Of a stretch of DNA of 64,000 nt, positions 10,160 through 22,359 are shown piece by piece. Origin of the DNA: Camellia lanceoleosa (taxonomy: Eukaryota > Streptophyta > Magnoliopsida > Ericales > Theaceae); the NCBI GenBank assembly GCA_025200525.1, contig CM045762.1, forward strand, positions 108,412,734-108,476,733. The letters run 5' to 3'. Below the pieces are notes generated by a model. The model searched no databases. It saw only the letters and a program-made list of their open reading frames with translations, and had not been told where the DNA came from. The number at the start of each line of letters is the position of its first letter. The stretch's first letter is position 1. The position numbers and the translations under genes are program-made.

Positions 10160-12339
10160 TGTAACAGCTATTTTTGGGTGATCGCTCGAGCGGTTATTCG
10201 TAGGTCCCAGTATCTCGCAGGTTTGCAGGCTAGACCGCTCGAGCATAGATTTCGAACTCCTAGTATTTTCATTGTATCTTTACAAACTTCTGAGACCTTG
10301 TGTTTACCACTCTAGCTATGGAAGGTTCGCTTGAGCGGTCTCTCTGTATTTTGGTACTTCGCTCGAGCAGTCTGTTCCGGATTAATGACTTTAAAAGTCA
10401 CTTTGAGGTCTATTTTTCTTCATTTTCTCTTGTTCTTTCTCTCTCTTCTTCTCCTTTTCCACCATTGTTGAGGGTTTTAACCTTTCAAGCTTGATTTTCA
10501 TCTCTTATCCTTAATTTTATAGCCTATGTTCCTTATATCAAAATGAAGAGCACATCGAGGGCTTTCTATCAATCCAAACTGATCGCTATTTCGTGGAAGT
10601 TGAAATTTTGAGTCTCTTCTCTTCTTGTTAGAGGTAGAGATTTCCTTGCTTCTCTTTAATATTTTCTTATAGATAGATGGGTGGTAGATTCCTATTGCAT
10701 CAAAACCTTATCTTGATGGATTTTCATAAAAACATGTAGAGAAAGTTATGGTTTTCAAGATAGAAAACGTAAATGCAAGAGTATGGTGGAGTAGAGAAGT
10801 TTTCAGTGGTCAGAACAAGATTTTATGCCTTGAAGTAGAAAGTCCTAATTTGTGACTAACCCTAGTTGTGTAATTTATGTTGATATGAGAAATATTTCAA
10901 CTGATATTTTAAGTTTATATTTGGTTAAAATGCGTATGAATAATGATAATTAGTGGTTAGGAAAAACGATTATTGTAAAGGAGGGTTATGTTAAAGAAAT
11001 TAAGGTTGGTAATTACATCAAATAATCTCGGATAATCTATGATGATTAGTGTATTGTGAAATTGTATATAAAGACTTAATGATAATGTGGAAAAGTAAAG
11101 AGATAATTGGAACACAAGAATTGTGAATGCTTCTGAAGATGAACTTTTTATTATTTTTATTTTTATTTTTATTTTTTTGGTGGGTGTTTTGTTGGATTAG
11201 TGTGTAATGGAAAACAATGAATGATATTGTCGGCTTTTGTTGGAATTTTAATAAAGAATAACATGATGAATTGAGGGATGGTGGTATTAGATTAAGGGTT
11301 TGTTTCCTTTTGGCTTGTGACCGGTAAAGTGTGGTGCTTACTAGAAATTGTGCCTTCCTTCCGGAGTAGTGCCTAGTAAAGTGTGTGGTCTGTTAAGGCG
11401 TGTGGTGGTTTTGCATTCCTTTCAGCTTGTGATCGGTAAAGTGTGAGGTTCCGTATTCCTTCCGGTTCGTGACCGGTAAACCATGGTACTTAACAGAGGT
11501 TCTGCATTCCTTCTAGAGTAGCGCTTGGAAAAGTGTGTGGTGTGATGATGTGGCTTGGTAATGGAGCCGGTTTCTAATTGGATTGTGTGGAATGATTACA
11601 ATAAGATCTACACGTGTGATTATGATAATGGAAAGTGAATAATGTTAATTGTGTAAAGTTAAACATATGGGATTGTGTAGATTCATCTTATGTGGACTAT
11701 AATGAGTAATGGTTGGTTGTGACTTGTAGTAAAATGACTCGTTTCTATATTTAGACCTCTAAGTAATGTTAACAAGGTTTTTTTGAAAAGAACTTTTGAA
11801 AACTATACTAGAAAGATACCAAAAAAAAAAAAAAAAAAAAAGAAAAAAAGAAAAGAAAGAGTTTACTTTGAAAAGTTTTCATGGATTTCTTTATGAGAAT
11901 GGTATGATCTATATATATTGTATTTTGTGTATGAAAAGAGTGCATTAATTATGTATGTATCACTATTTAGCATCCATGATTGCATTTATCTAAAGATCTT
12001 ATTATTGAGAATCATCGAAGATTCCTACTGGACTTCGTGTTCATCCCATCTATTTTAACCATTTTCAGGAACGAAGTCAGGAACACCACATTGAAGATTT
12101 GAGGAGTTTATTTTCTTTTATATGACAAAGTGTAAATGAGAGATGTTTAGTGTAATGTGGGAGATATTAGTATTTCAATGTAAACCTTGGCATGTATTAT
12201 TGTTGTATTTATTCGAGAGAGAACAATATTATTATTACACAAATGTAATGGTTATTTGTATTTATGAATGTATTTAATAAATGGATTTGAATTAAAGGTT
12301 TTAGTAATGTTTCTGAGAACTAAAATCTAGGGCATGACA
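10160..12339 (+). mobile_element. 5' LTR of the gag-only element
   Basis: Starts TGTAACAGCTATTTTTGGGTGA and ends GGGCATGACA. Contains the CGCTCGAGCG block at its start, a leader near 10420-10660, a degenerate minisatellite of about 60 bp around CCGGCTTGTGACCGGTAAAG (11310-11545), an A-rich run (11820-11870) and a CCTACTGG...GTTCATCCC motif followed by TTTTCAGG (12024-12069). Its 3' partner is at 15669-17909. Confidence 0.9.
10183..10369 (+). promoter_or_regulatory. CGCTCGAGCG cluster in 5' LTR
   Basis: Exact palindrome at 10183-10192, then CGCTCGAGCA at 10236-10245, CGCTTGAGCG at 10328-10337 and CGCTCGAGCA at 10360-10369. GTCCCAGTATC and CTCCTAGTATTTTC blocks lie between them. The 3' LTR carries an equivalent cluster at 15692-15721. 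Confidence 0.55.
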
Positions 12340-12342
12340 ACT

Positions 12343-12354
12343 TGGTATCAAAGC
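12343..12354 (+). promoter_or_regulatory. Primer-binding site of the gag-only element
   Basis: TGGTATCAAAGC three bases after the 5' LTR end differs by one base from the standard initiator Met tRNA site. Confidence 0.85.
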
Positions 12355-12766
12355 TAACCAGGTTTGAAAACCTTGAGCTCGTGGGAAGTGATTTTTACTA
12401 CAATGGGTTGGCTTCATTTGGTGAGGACGTTTTCATGTAGGAAGTTTGAGGTGTAGGACATTATGTGTTGCATTGTGTGAGTATGAGTTAAGTTTCAGGG
12501 ATAGTGCTTGTAGTCAGCTAACTTACTTTGAGATCTCATTGGAAATGCGTCTGATCAACGTGGTTTCTGGTGAGAGTTCTTAAAAAGTTTCGAAAAAAGT
12601 GATCATCCTTGAAGACTTGATTCAATTACATGGTTTGATGTTTAAAACTATTTATGTACTATATGATTATATGCTATGTTGGTTTTGTGCCTTAGTAGGC
12701 AGAGTAAGTGTCTCGGGAAAGGGGTTAGAGTACGGTCGATTGATGTTTGATGTTGTCATTGATAGG

Positions 12767-13721
12767 ATGTCATGGAAAGCTAACAGAGGTCGTGTTGGGA
12801 CTAAGGTTGCCAGTACGGGCATAGCAGTTCCAGTAGTACCCGCACCTCCAGCACTGACTGTGGGCGAGGAGATTGCACGTGAGATAGTAAGAACTGTGCG
12901 AGAGGCTTTAACATGCACTGAAGAAGATGAGTCTCGTGCCTTCAAGACCACTAAGGAATTCTTTCTCTTTAATCTATCGAAGTTCACAGGAGGGTCAGAA
13001 GCTTTAGAGGCAGAAAATTGGTTAGAGCATGTCATTAAGGCTCTTGATATGATGCTCTGAGTCACAGATGAGAGATTGAGAGTGGCCTTGGCAAGTTTCC
13101 TATTGAAGGAAGATGTTGGGTATTGGTGGAAGTATGTAAGTCCTACCGTAGTCACGAACTGGGCTACATTCACCGAGGCCTTTTGGGCCAAGTACTTTCC
13201 TTCTTCCGCTTGGGAAAGAATGAGGAAACAATTTGTGGAGTTGTGCCAAGGTACAACATCTTTGGCACAGTTTGAGGTGAGGTTCACCAGTTTGTTTAGA
13301 TTTGCTTCAGAGTTGGTATCAACGAAGGAGCGACGTTGCATGGAGTTTGAGGAAAGGTTGTGCGATGATATCCGATGGAAGGTAGTGGGGTGCATGCATA
13401 GGAACTATCACACACTAGTAGAAGCGGTGGCCCACGTGGCGGCCACCAATCTTGAGGCTAGTCGGTATGAAGGAGAAAGTGTTATATTGGCGAGTTCTTC
13501 AGTTCAAGAGCACACGAGACCTAGTAGGAGGCAAAGGAGAGTTGAATCTCAATCATTATCCCAGTCACAGCCTCAATCTAGTTTTACCTCATCAGGTTCA
13601 TTTGCCGGGGGATCTAGCCAGACCCAGGTTTCCTTGAGTTGGTCAAAGAATAGAAGGCCACCTTTTTGCTCCAAAATGTAGGCAAATGGGCCATGTTAGG
13701 CATCATTGTCCTTCGCATGGG
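12767..13721 (+). pseudogene. gag: Gag relic of the gag-only element
   Basis: The likely ATG at 12767 starts MSWKANRGRVG, followed by an Ala/Pro-rich segment, then the capsid domain: FTGGSEALEAENWLEHVIKAL, FLLKEDVGYWWK, FTEAFWAKYFPSSAWERMR and FVELCQGTTSLAQFEVRF. TGA at 13058-13060 interrupts it. A long Ser/Gln-rich tail (13500-13640) leads to a CCHC zinc knuckle (CRQMGHVRHHC, near 13676-13712) that lies in another frame than the upstream part, so there is a frameshift at about 13665-13675. A minus-strand frame over 12667-13395 is only the shadow of this gene. The domain is of Ty3/gypsy type; the protein is not intact. Confidence 0.9.
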
Positions 13722-15668
13722 TAGGGTTTGCCTTAATAACCCAGGTCGGGACGATCGTAATGTGGGGTCTTGGTGAAGATTTTGGTGCTTTGGCAATGCG
13801 ATGTAATTTTTTTTTTTTTTTTTGTATGTAGGCCTTTGTGCCTACGGATGTTATACATGTATATGTATGTGTGCTTTTGGAACCCAACTGTGTGGTAGTG
13901 TAATTAAACCTTGGAACTTGTTTATGTTGGGAAGTGCTATAAGACATTGTAATCTTAATATTTGTTATGTAATTGTTTCTATTCCCTGAAAGACGTGTGT
14001 ATTGACTTATGAGCCTTGAATAGAGTTAAAGTTAATGGGAGTTGTATGCATAAGACAAAGGGGCATAGTTGGGATGAGGTGGAACTTTAGGATGGTGTGA
14101 GGTTGGTTCGAGTTACTTAGTAGATTGTAAGAACTATGTTTCATAGTGATGAGGGTAGTGTTGGTTATTGTATGGTTGGCTAATTAGTTGATATCTGAGT
14201 TTAGAGTGACAAATCATCACTTTAGAACAATATAGATGTGAGTATAGTGACGAGTTTGAGAACTGTCTTGGAGGGGTTTTATGGGTGTTTATCCTTCTAT
14301 ATGTAGTGATAAGGCTCGGGTGAAGCTTGCCTTGAGTTAGTAGGGCTTCCTTGGGTTGGGGGTGGAGCGTTATAAACTTCTTGGCATTGTCTGCATGTGA
14401 ATGATGAGTGATTATGATGATTATGATTGTAAGATGTGAAGTGGTGTGTGTCAAACATCAAGTAAGGGCAACTGGTGTTGGTTAGCATGTCGATGTCTGA
14501 ACAGTGAGAGTGGATAATTGGTGATTTGGACTAGGTCCCATAGAGAAGATGGATCCTTGTAACTGCTCCCTTTTTACGAGATTTAAAGATTGGCTTAGTT
14601 TAGTTTGGTCCATTTCAATTTGGTGTGAAACCAGTGGTGTCGACGAATGGTATTTAAAATTAATTAATGCTTAGTCATCTTGGGAATTGCTTTGGCTCGG
14701 ATAAGTAGTGGTACGGTCGAATAGTACTTTAGGTGGTACTAGTGGACATTAAGCTTGCTTGTGTATGTATGTTGTTGCGGTGAACTCATGAAATCACTCT
14801 AGTTGGGTTCAAATGTTCAAATGTAAATTGTGGTAAGCATACATGTGCCAATGAGTACCATTGATTGTTGGTGTTGATGTTCGTAATGATTGGGGAACTT
14901 CCAACTTGTGGGAAGTCACATGTGTTGTGTTACCTCTCGGATGCACCGTGATTGTTTTATACATTGTTGTTACAGATATGTGGGATAAATGTGTTGTGAT
15001 GTCACTAGGTGAGTGACAGGAATTGTTGGGTGAGGATTGGAATTCACTGTGTAAGTGTTGAGAGTGATGTGGAAAATGAAACTTTCTTTCCTTGTGTTGT
15101 GGCTTGGAATGGCACGGCTAATCTAAGTGTTAAAGATTTAATCTAAATTATGTTAATGAACGATTTTCATTGTTTTACCATTAAATGCCGAGTTGTATAA
15201 AAAATTGACAATACCAATAATTATGACTCAATGTGAGATTTTTGTATTGGACCGTGCGTTGTAGGGTGTCAATGCTTTTCGCTAGTGTTACCGGGTGTGT
15301 GGTTTTATGGTGGTTTCCTTTCACTTTGAAATTGGGTTTTGGTGATTTGATGGTCGTTGTTCGTGTTGTTGATGGTTGGAGAGTTGTTTTTGTCTTTGGG
15401 GTTATTAGTGTTTAATGTCGTTCCTTGTCTGTTAGATTCCAACGAGTATGCTGATCAAAAGTAATTGTATCTCTTCCTTATGATTCTCCTTGTTTGGGTG
15501 TCTTTGTGATTTCTCTTGCATTGAGTAGTTTTTGTTTCCATCCTAGCATTATTTTGAGAATATATTCCAAGTGTGTTAAGTCAAGAATTGTGTTCCCTAT
15601 GTGTCGGGTTGCCCTTTTGTTTCAATTTTCCCTAATTTTGGGGATGAAATTTTTTAAGGAGAGTAGGT
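13722..15668 (+). other. Non-coding interior of the gag-only element
   Basis: No pol motif could be found on either strand. A T-run lies at 13807-13823. The stretch ends with a gypsy-like 3' signature: AATTTTGGGGATGAAATTTTTTAAGGAGAG at 15633-15664, with a weak polypurine tract (AAGGAGAG) just before the 3' LTR. Confidence 0.7.
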
Positions 15669-17909
15669 TGTAACAGCTATTTTTGGGTGACCGCTCGAGT
15701 GGTCATTTGGTCGCTCGAGCGGTGATTTGTAGCTCCCAATATCTCGCAGGTTTGCAGGTGAGACTGCTCAAGAGAAGGATGGTCACTTGAGCGTAGATTG
15801 CGAACTCCCAGTATTTTCGTTGTAGCTTTGCAAACTTCTGAGACCTTCTATTTACTGCTTGAGCGATGTAAGGTTTGCTCAGGCAGTCTCTTTGTATTTT
15901 GGTACTTCGCTCGACCGAAGGAAAGTGCGCCCGAGCGATCTGTTAGAGGTCAATGACTTTAAAAGTCACTTTGTGGTCCATTTTTCTTAATTGTCTCTTG
16001 TTTTTCTCTCTCTTCTTCTCCTTTTCCACCATTGTTGAGGGTTTCAAGCTTTCAAGCTTTATTTTCATCTCTTTTCCTTAATTTTCTACCCCCTGTTCCT
16101 TATATCAAAATGAAGAGCACGCCGAGGGCTTTCTATCCATCCAAGCGGATTGCTATTTTTGTGGAGGTCAAAATTTTAGGTCTTTTCTCTTCTTGCTAGA
16201 GGTAGGGATTTTCCTTGCTTCTCTTCAATATTTTCTTATAGATAGATGGGTGGTAGATTCTTATTGCATCAAAACCTTATCTTGAGGGATTTTCATAAAA
16301 ACATGTAGAGAAAGTTAGGGTTTTGAAAATAGAGAACCTGAATGCAAGATTAAGGTGGAGTAGAGAAGTTTTTAGTGGCCAGAACAAGATTTTATGCCTT
16401 GAAGTAAAAAGCCCTAATTTGTGACTAACCCTAGTTGTGTAATTTATGTCGATAAGAGAAATGTTTGAATTGATATTTGATTCATGAAATTAAGTTTATA
16501 TTTGGTTAAAATGAGTATGAATAATGATAATTACTGATTGGGAAAAATGATTATTGTAAAGGAGGTTATGTTAAAGAAATTAAGGTTGGTAATTACATCA
16601 AATAATCTTGGCTAATTTATGATGATTAGTGTATTGTGAAATTGTGTATGAAGACTTAATTATAATGTGGAAAAGTAAAGAGATAATTGGAACACAAGAA
16701 TTGTGATTGCTTCTAAAGGTGAACTTTTTATTAAATATATATATATATATTTTGGTGGGTGTTTTGTTGGATTAATGTGTAATGGAAAATGATGAATGAT
16801 ATTGTTGGCTTTTGTTGGAATTGTAATAAAAATAACATGATGAATTGAGGGATGTTGGTATTAGATTAAGGGTCCGTTTCCTTCCGGCTTGTGACCTGTA
16901 AAGTGTGGTGCTTAATAGAGGTTCTGCCTTCCTTCCAATGTAGCGCCCAGTAAAGCGTGTGGTCTGTTAAGATGTGCGGAGGTTCCATGTTCCTTCCGGT
17001 TTGTGACCGGTAATGCGTGAGATTTCTCATACCTTCCAGCTCGTGATCGGTTGAAGCGTGGCACTTAATAGAGGTTCTACATTCCTTCTAGAGTAGCACC
17101 TAGAAAAGTGTGTGGTGTGATAATGTGGCTTGGTAATGGAGCAGGTTTCTAATTGGATTGTGTGGAATAATTACAATAAGATATACACGTGTGATTGTGA
17201 TAATGGAAAGTGAATAATCTTAATTGTGTAAGGTTGAACATATGGGATTGTGTAGATTCATCTTATGTGGATGACAATGAGTAATGGTTGGTTGTGACTT
17301 TTAGTAAAATGACTCGTTTCTATATTTAGACCTCTAAGTAATGTTAACAAGGTTTTTTTTGAAAAGAGCTTTTGAAAACTATACTAGAAGGATACAGAAA
17401 AAAAAAAGGAAAAAAAAGAGAGAAAGAGTTTACTTTGAAAAGTTTTCATGGATTGCTTTATGAGAATAATATGATCTATATATATGTATATTGTATTTTG
17501 TGTATGAAAAGAGCGCATTAATTATGTATGTATCACTATTTAGCATCCATGCTCACATTTATCTAAAGATCTTATTGTTGGGAATCATCAAAGATTCCTA
17601 CTGGACTTCGTGTTCATCACATCTATTTTAATCATTTTCAAGAACGAAGTCAGGAAGACCGGATTCAAGATTTGAGGAGTTTATTTTCTTTTATATGACA
17701 AAGTGTAAATGAGAGATGTTCACTGTAATGCGGGAGACATGAGTATTTCAATGTAAATCTTGGCATGTATTATTGTTGTATTTATTCAAGAGAGGGCAAT
17801 ATTATTACACAAATGTCATGTTTATTTGTATTTATGAATGTATTTAATACATGGATTTGAATTAAAGGTTTTGGTAATGTTTTCGAGAAATGAAATTTGG
17901 GGTGTGAGA
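15669..17909 (+). mobile_element. 3' LTR of the gag-only element
   Basis: Begins TGTAACAGC like the 5' LTR, with CGCTCGAGTG (15692-15701) and an exact CGCTCGAGCG (15712-15721). The minisatellite region lies at 16875-17110. The end reads GGTGTGAGA, changed from the GACA end of the 5' copy. It has an extra segment near its start compared with the 5' copy. Confidence 0.88.
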
Positions 17910-18062
17910 AAACTCACTTTCGTTGTAACCAAGCATCGTCTTTGAAAATTGTGGCCACTAGGGTGTTCTCTCCTTTGTTTATGTTTATCCTATTCCCTTA
18001 TCATGTAACATATGCTATAGATTCAAGGTTAGACTTGTGAATTCATATCTGCATATGTTATT
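17910..18062. other. Short spacer between two insertions
   Basis: No gene seen. Starts with the presumed target duplication AAACT and ends with TTATT, which pairs with TTATC at 22360-22364 as the presumed target duplication of the next element. Confidence 0.5.
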
Positions 18063-18324
18063 TGTGGGAGCCAAAAAAATATCCTAGCTATAGGGTCAAA
18101 ATACCCTAAACAAATATTATCCATGCCCTATAAAAGGAGGAGCCCTTATACACAAGAGGTATGCCTCATTTTCCCTGCCACAGAGCACACACACTCTCTA
18201 AATCTTCATTTTCTCTCTTTGATCTATTTTGGCTAACTTTATCATCGGAGTGTCTCTGGCGCCGATCATGCTCATTGTTGGATCTCATCAACAATCAATG
18301 TGAGAGGATTTTTTGGGTCTCACA
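18063..18324 (+). mobile_element. 5' LTR of the LARD-like element
   Basis: 262 bp, TGTGGGAG to TCTCACA. A TATA box (TATAAAAG, 18129-18136) lies about 65 bp into the LTR, followed by a CTCTCT-rich leader. Compared with the right LTR it has lost the stretch around the CCGGCAACC segment. Confidence 0.88.
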
Positions 18325-18326
18325 AT

Positions 18327-18344
18327 TGGCGCCATCTCTGGGAA
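18327..18344 (+). promoter_or_regulatory. Primer-binding site, TGGCGCC type
   Basis: TGGCGCCATCTCTGGGAA two bases after the LTR end. TGGCGCC-type primer sites are typical of Tat and Athila-related plant gypsy elements. Confidence 0.85.
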
Positions 18345-20062
18345 ACGTTTGAGAGTTCAACGAAGAAGATGATAAATACATACTATTCTTCTTTTGCTCT
18401 CATCTACTGCAAGTTTATTTATATGTTAATGTGATTTGCATCAATAGAAGTAAAGCTTTGCTTTCCATGCCAAACACTCCATGTGCTATAAATTTTAGAA
18501 TCAGATACAGAGAAAGAAACTCACGGGACCATTTCGTTGTTTCTCTCTCTAACCATTAACTTATTTTTGTAGTCTCTGCAAATAAATTTATTCATCAATT
18601 TGACCCTTCCGGCAACCTCTTTTTTAGATGCTCATTTCAGTTTGTCAAGCAAAATTGTAATGACCATTCCAGTAGTTCAGCAACCGACTTCAGCAATTTG
18701 CTTGAGGGTTGGCAAGCAACGAAATAAAGAAAGTTACGTTATGAAGGGTAACAAAGGCATTCCGAACATACACAACTGATTGGTTAATATCACAAAATCA
18801 ATTGCCGATCACTCATTTTGGCAAGCTAAAAGACCAAAGCCAAAGAAGTTGTCGACTCGCCGACTAGTGGATCAAAGCCTGGAGTTTACCATTGTCAACA
18901 AAGCTCTCGGAAAAGACAAAACTAAACAGACTAGCCGATCAAGTGTTTCGCCAACCAATGTGTTTCGATAAGCCGAAGAATTGCCGACCCACCTATCTCG
19001 GCTACACAAAAAGTTTATCATGGTTCTCGGCTGCACGACAATGTCTATGCCCGCCAACTCATTACTTTGAGTACAATATTGCTAGACAACAATTGCTCCG
19101 CAGTGACAAATCAGTCGGCGCTCGACCCCAATGCATGTGCAATTCGACAGCACCACAACTCAGAAGATTGCTCATCAAAGCTCCAAAGTTACTGAACAAA
19201 TGTACAACCCCGCGATTCATTCTTTCACAATGAAAATGGTTTCAATTATGCGTCATTGAGAGCATATTCAAAAATATAAACCACCAAGCCCTTTTGCCGG
19301 GCACATTCACCCACAAAGCATATTCTTCGGCTGACCACACTTTAGCGGAGGACGAGAGGTGAAAAACAAAAAAACATGAAGCAGCCAAACCGTCTTATTT
19401 TTGGTCAACTTTAGGAGGTCCAACGACATTTGAGCAGTGGTGGAATGAAGAGTCTAAATTATGGAATGAACACTAGGCCGCGAGATAAATCTAACACCAC
19501 CGAAAAGAGGCCAATCGAATTTAAAATGAGGAAAATACAAGAGCTCAAACTTGTGCGTTTGAATCTCAAACTTCTGCTACATGAGAAAGATGACCTAAGG
19601 ATTTATTGTGTTCTTCTCAGCACAAAGTGCTCCGTTGCATCTTAGCATGTTCGGTTTAATCGGGTGGTCGGGTAACTTCGGGGATGCCTACCTTCACATT
19701 TTTCACTATGTAGAATCTATTTTTGAGGTCCACTTTTGCAAATTTTGAGTCTCATATTGGGATCAATAAATTGGCCAATCAGGAACATTCAACGATCGAG
19801 CAACAGTTAGATTGTGTCCGATCAACATGTAATTTTGACAGTAGACTCCTGGAGCTAGGCCACAATCATCCATTTTCATTGATCATTTGCCCCAACTTGA
19901 ATTTTTTTTACATTCGGTTTCACACCATTTTTCATCCTAATAAAATAAATAAATAGCTATGTACAATTACAATTATTAATTCATCTATCTCTTCTGTAAC
20001 AATCTCAAGATTTCATTTAGACATACAATAATCTTGCTCACCGCTACTATCTCGATAGTATT

Positions 20063-20208
20063 ATTCCCTAACTTTATTCGACAACGTTGCAACTTATTCG
20101 GCACATTATTTGGCAACAGTATTATTCCGCAACTTTATTCGGCAACGTTACAACTTATTCAGCACATTATTTGGCAACAATATTATTATGCAACTTTATT
20201 TGGCAACA
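20063..20208 (+). repeat. About 70-bp tandem repeat, two copies and a fraction
   Basis: Units contain CTTTATTCGGCAACGTT, then ACTTATTCGGCACATTATTT and GGCAACA, repeated with small changes. Confidence 0.7.
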
Positions 20209-21508
20209 CACCAATATCTTGACATAGAACTAGCATCTCGGCTTACCGAAATCCACATCAAAACATACCACATCGGCTCAAAGAGTCCAAACCCACCAAC
20301 CCAAGAAGCCAAGAAGTAACCAAAGTTCGCCGAAAGTTACAATACAGATCACATTTTTTGACAAATTGAATTTTCTGAAGCTGTCAAACTCAAGGTTTGC
20401 CCATACCAATGTAAAGTACTCTTTGGGACGAGTCCAACGCAATAAATCGCGTCAAAATCGGAGCTCAAACGAAGTCGTACGAGCTGCTCAAAGTTTGCCC
20501 AGAAAATGCCTAGTTTCGCTGGAGAAGGCAACCTAAGCAGCCACTACGGAAATTATCATGTGCTTCGCAGTTGAATTACACCTTGTTGATTCAAGCCCTC
20601 AGATCCATTTTTAATAAAATTACGCCATCCAAAGTCCGATTCCAACGATCCAATAATCGTTTCCAACTATTTGGAGCCTTCTACACATATCTGTATGGTC
20701 CGATTTTGCAAATTTCATACCAAACATACATAGATGTTACATGCTAGGCCACATATCGCAACTAAAACAACATTTTTGCCACCGCACCTGGAGTTTGCTG
20801 AATACCAAATTCAATGACTACATCTTATTTGGCGACTTTCTACCTAATATTGGGATCAGTGACCTGCCACATTCGACATTACAAAATTGCTCAACGGTCA
20901 CATCATATCTGATTGGCATGCAATTTCAACAGTATGATCGTGGGGCTGGGAAAAAATCCTCTGTCCTTCGCCCTTATTTATTTCGTTACCTTGGCCATTT
21001 ATTTCCAATTGGGACATCTTAGTCTATTTTTAACTTTCCACTTAGGGCATATCAGCCGTTTATCATCTCGACACCTCTGTTATGCATGCATACTCGGCCC
21101 ACTTGATATAAGCATTACACAAAACAACGACAATTACTTGAGTTCCAAACTCCCGCTTCTTTTCACACAGCTCCAAGAAAGCGACAGTTTTGGGACAATA
21201 CACTCATACTACACATTTGGCTACACACTTGGCAGTTCTTTGCATATTTTTGCACACCCTCATTGTTATAGCTTTTACAGCTTTCCACTTTTTTTGTGGC
21301 TAATATACTTGTATTATTTGATAAAGGCAATCAATGACATGAATTATTATCCTTGCAATGTCTGTAATTGATCGCCGCCTGACGCTAACAAACACCTCCA
21401 TATTTTGGAGCTCTCCGTACTCGACACATAGAAATGTCTCTAGCTCAGCACAGAAGTCCATATTCTGAAGCAATTTTTGCACTGGGAAATACACTACACT
21501 TTCGCCCA

Positions 21509-21695
21509 GGGGTCACAGTACCGCGGCTTACACCCTTACCTGGGGGTCACAATACTGCAGCTTACACCCTCACCTGGGGGTCATAATACTGCGGCTCACA
21601 CCCTCACCTTCGGGTCAAAATACCGCAGCTTACACCCTCACTCGGGGGTCATAATACTGTGGCCTACACCCTTGCCGGGGGGTTATAATACCATG
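21509..21695 (+). repeat. 34-35-bp tandem repeat near the 3' LTR
   Basis: Five full units and a partial sixth of the pattern GGGGGTCATAATACTGCGG followed by CTTACACCCTCACC. It lies 350 bp upstream of the 3' LTR, the place where Tat/Ogre-type elements often carry hypervariable repeats. Confidence 0.85.
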
Positions 21696-22045
21696 GCCCC
21701 TCGTTATAGAGACCTCCGATGTGGAACTCATAGCATCGCTTGTGATATGATTGTTTAGAATTCATGTGATATAATTTTGGAGCAATCATACATTCACACA
21801 TATATATATTCATGCACACATTCATACGTGCATTTGTTCATTTGTTTTGTTCCCATATATATGTATCCACAATGTTTTTTCTAATATTTATTTTTCAAGC
21901 AACATCACTCGGCAATGTGATCTGGAAATAAGACCTATATCAACTACGCATTATCCATCAAAGATCTAGCATTTATTTATGCCACGAACTTAGAACAAAA
22001 AACTTGCACTTCTCGTGTGAAATAAAGCAAAAGTTTTTGGGCTAT

Positions 22046-22359
22046 TGTGGGAGCTAGAAAAATATCCTACCTATAGGGGCAAAATATCCTAAGCTAATAT
22101 TATCCATCCCTTATAAAAGGAGGGGACCTCATACACGAGGTATGCCTCATTTTCCCTGCCATAGAGCACACACACTCTCTAAATCTTCATCTTCTCTCTT
22201 TGAACTATTTTGGCTAACTTTATCATCGGAGTGTCTCCGGCCGGCAACCTCGGTTGGTGGTGCCGATCATGCTGATCCTTGCAGATCTACAGGAGCCAAG
22301 CTTATCTCTTCGTTGGATCTCATGAACAATCCATGTGAGAGGATTTTTTAGGTCTCACA
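22046..22359 (+). mobile_element. 3' LTR of the LARD-like element
   Basis: 314 bp, TGTGGGAG to TCTCACA, with TATA box TATAAAAG at 22112-22119. It has the CCGGCCGGCAACC and AGATCTACAGGAGCC stretches that are absent from the left LTR. Confidence 0.88.

Larger units (their letters stand above)
10160..17909 (+). mobile_element. LTR retrotransposon with gag but no pol (TR-GAG-like)
   Basis: Two direct LTRs, a primer site and a gag relic are present, but the 1.95 kb between gag and the 3' LTR contains no protease, RT or integrase motif in any frame. Flanks GAACT and AAACT suggest a 5-bp target duplication with one change. The two LTRs differ by many substitutions and several indels, which suggests an old insertion. 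Terminal-repeat elements encoding only gag are known in plants (TR-GAG); they depend on enzymes of other elements. Secondary loss of pol by deletion is the alternative. Confidence 0.75.
18345..22045 (+). other. Non-coding interior of the LARD-like element
   Basis: Only short unrelated open frames; no gag, protease, RT or integrase motif seen on either strand. It includes a roughly 70-bp tandem repeat at 20063-20208 and a 34-35-bp tandem repeat at 21509-21695. Confidence 0.7.
18063..22359 (+). mobile_element. Non-autonomous short-LTR element (LARD-like)
   Basis: Direct LTRs at 18063-18324 and 22046-22359 share TGTGGGAG starts, TCTCACA ends and most of their sequence; the left copy lacks about 50 bp present in the right one. 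A TGGCGCC primer site follows the left LTR. The 3.7-kb interior has no recognisable gag or pol on either strand, so it must have used enzymes from another element. Flanks TTATT and TTATC suggest a 5-bp target duplication with one change. The primer site resembles that of the Tat/Athila group, so a Tat-derived parasite is plausible. Confidence 0.82.

Noticed and set aside
12667..13395. 242-residue open frame on the minus strand
   Set aside because: It overlaps the gag relic, whose capsid and zinc-knuckle motifs are on the plus strand; the minus translation shows no domain.
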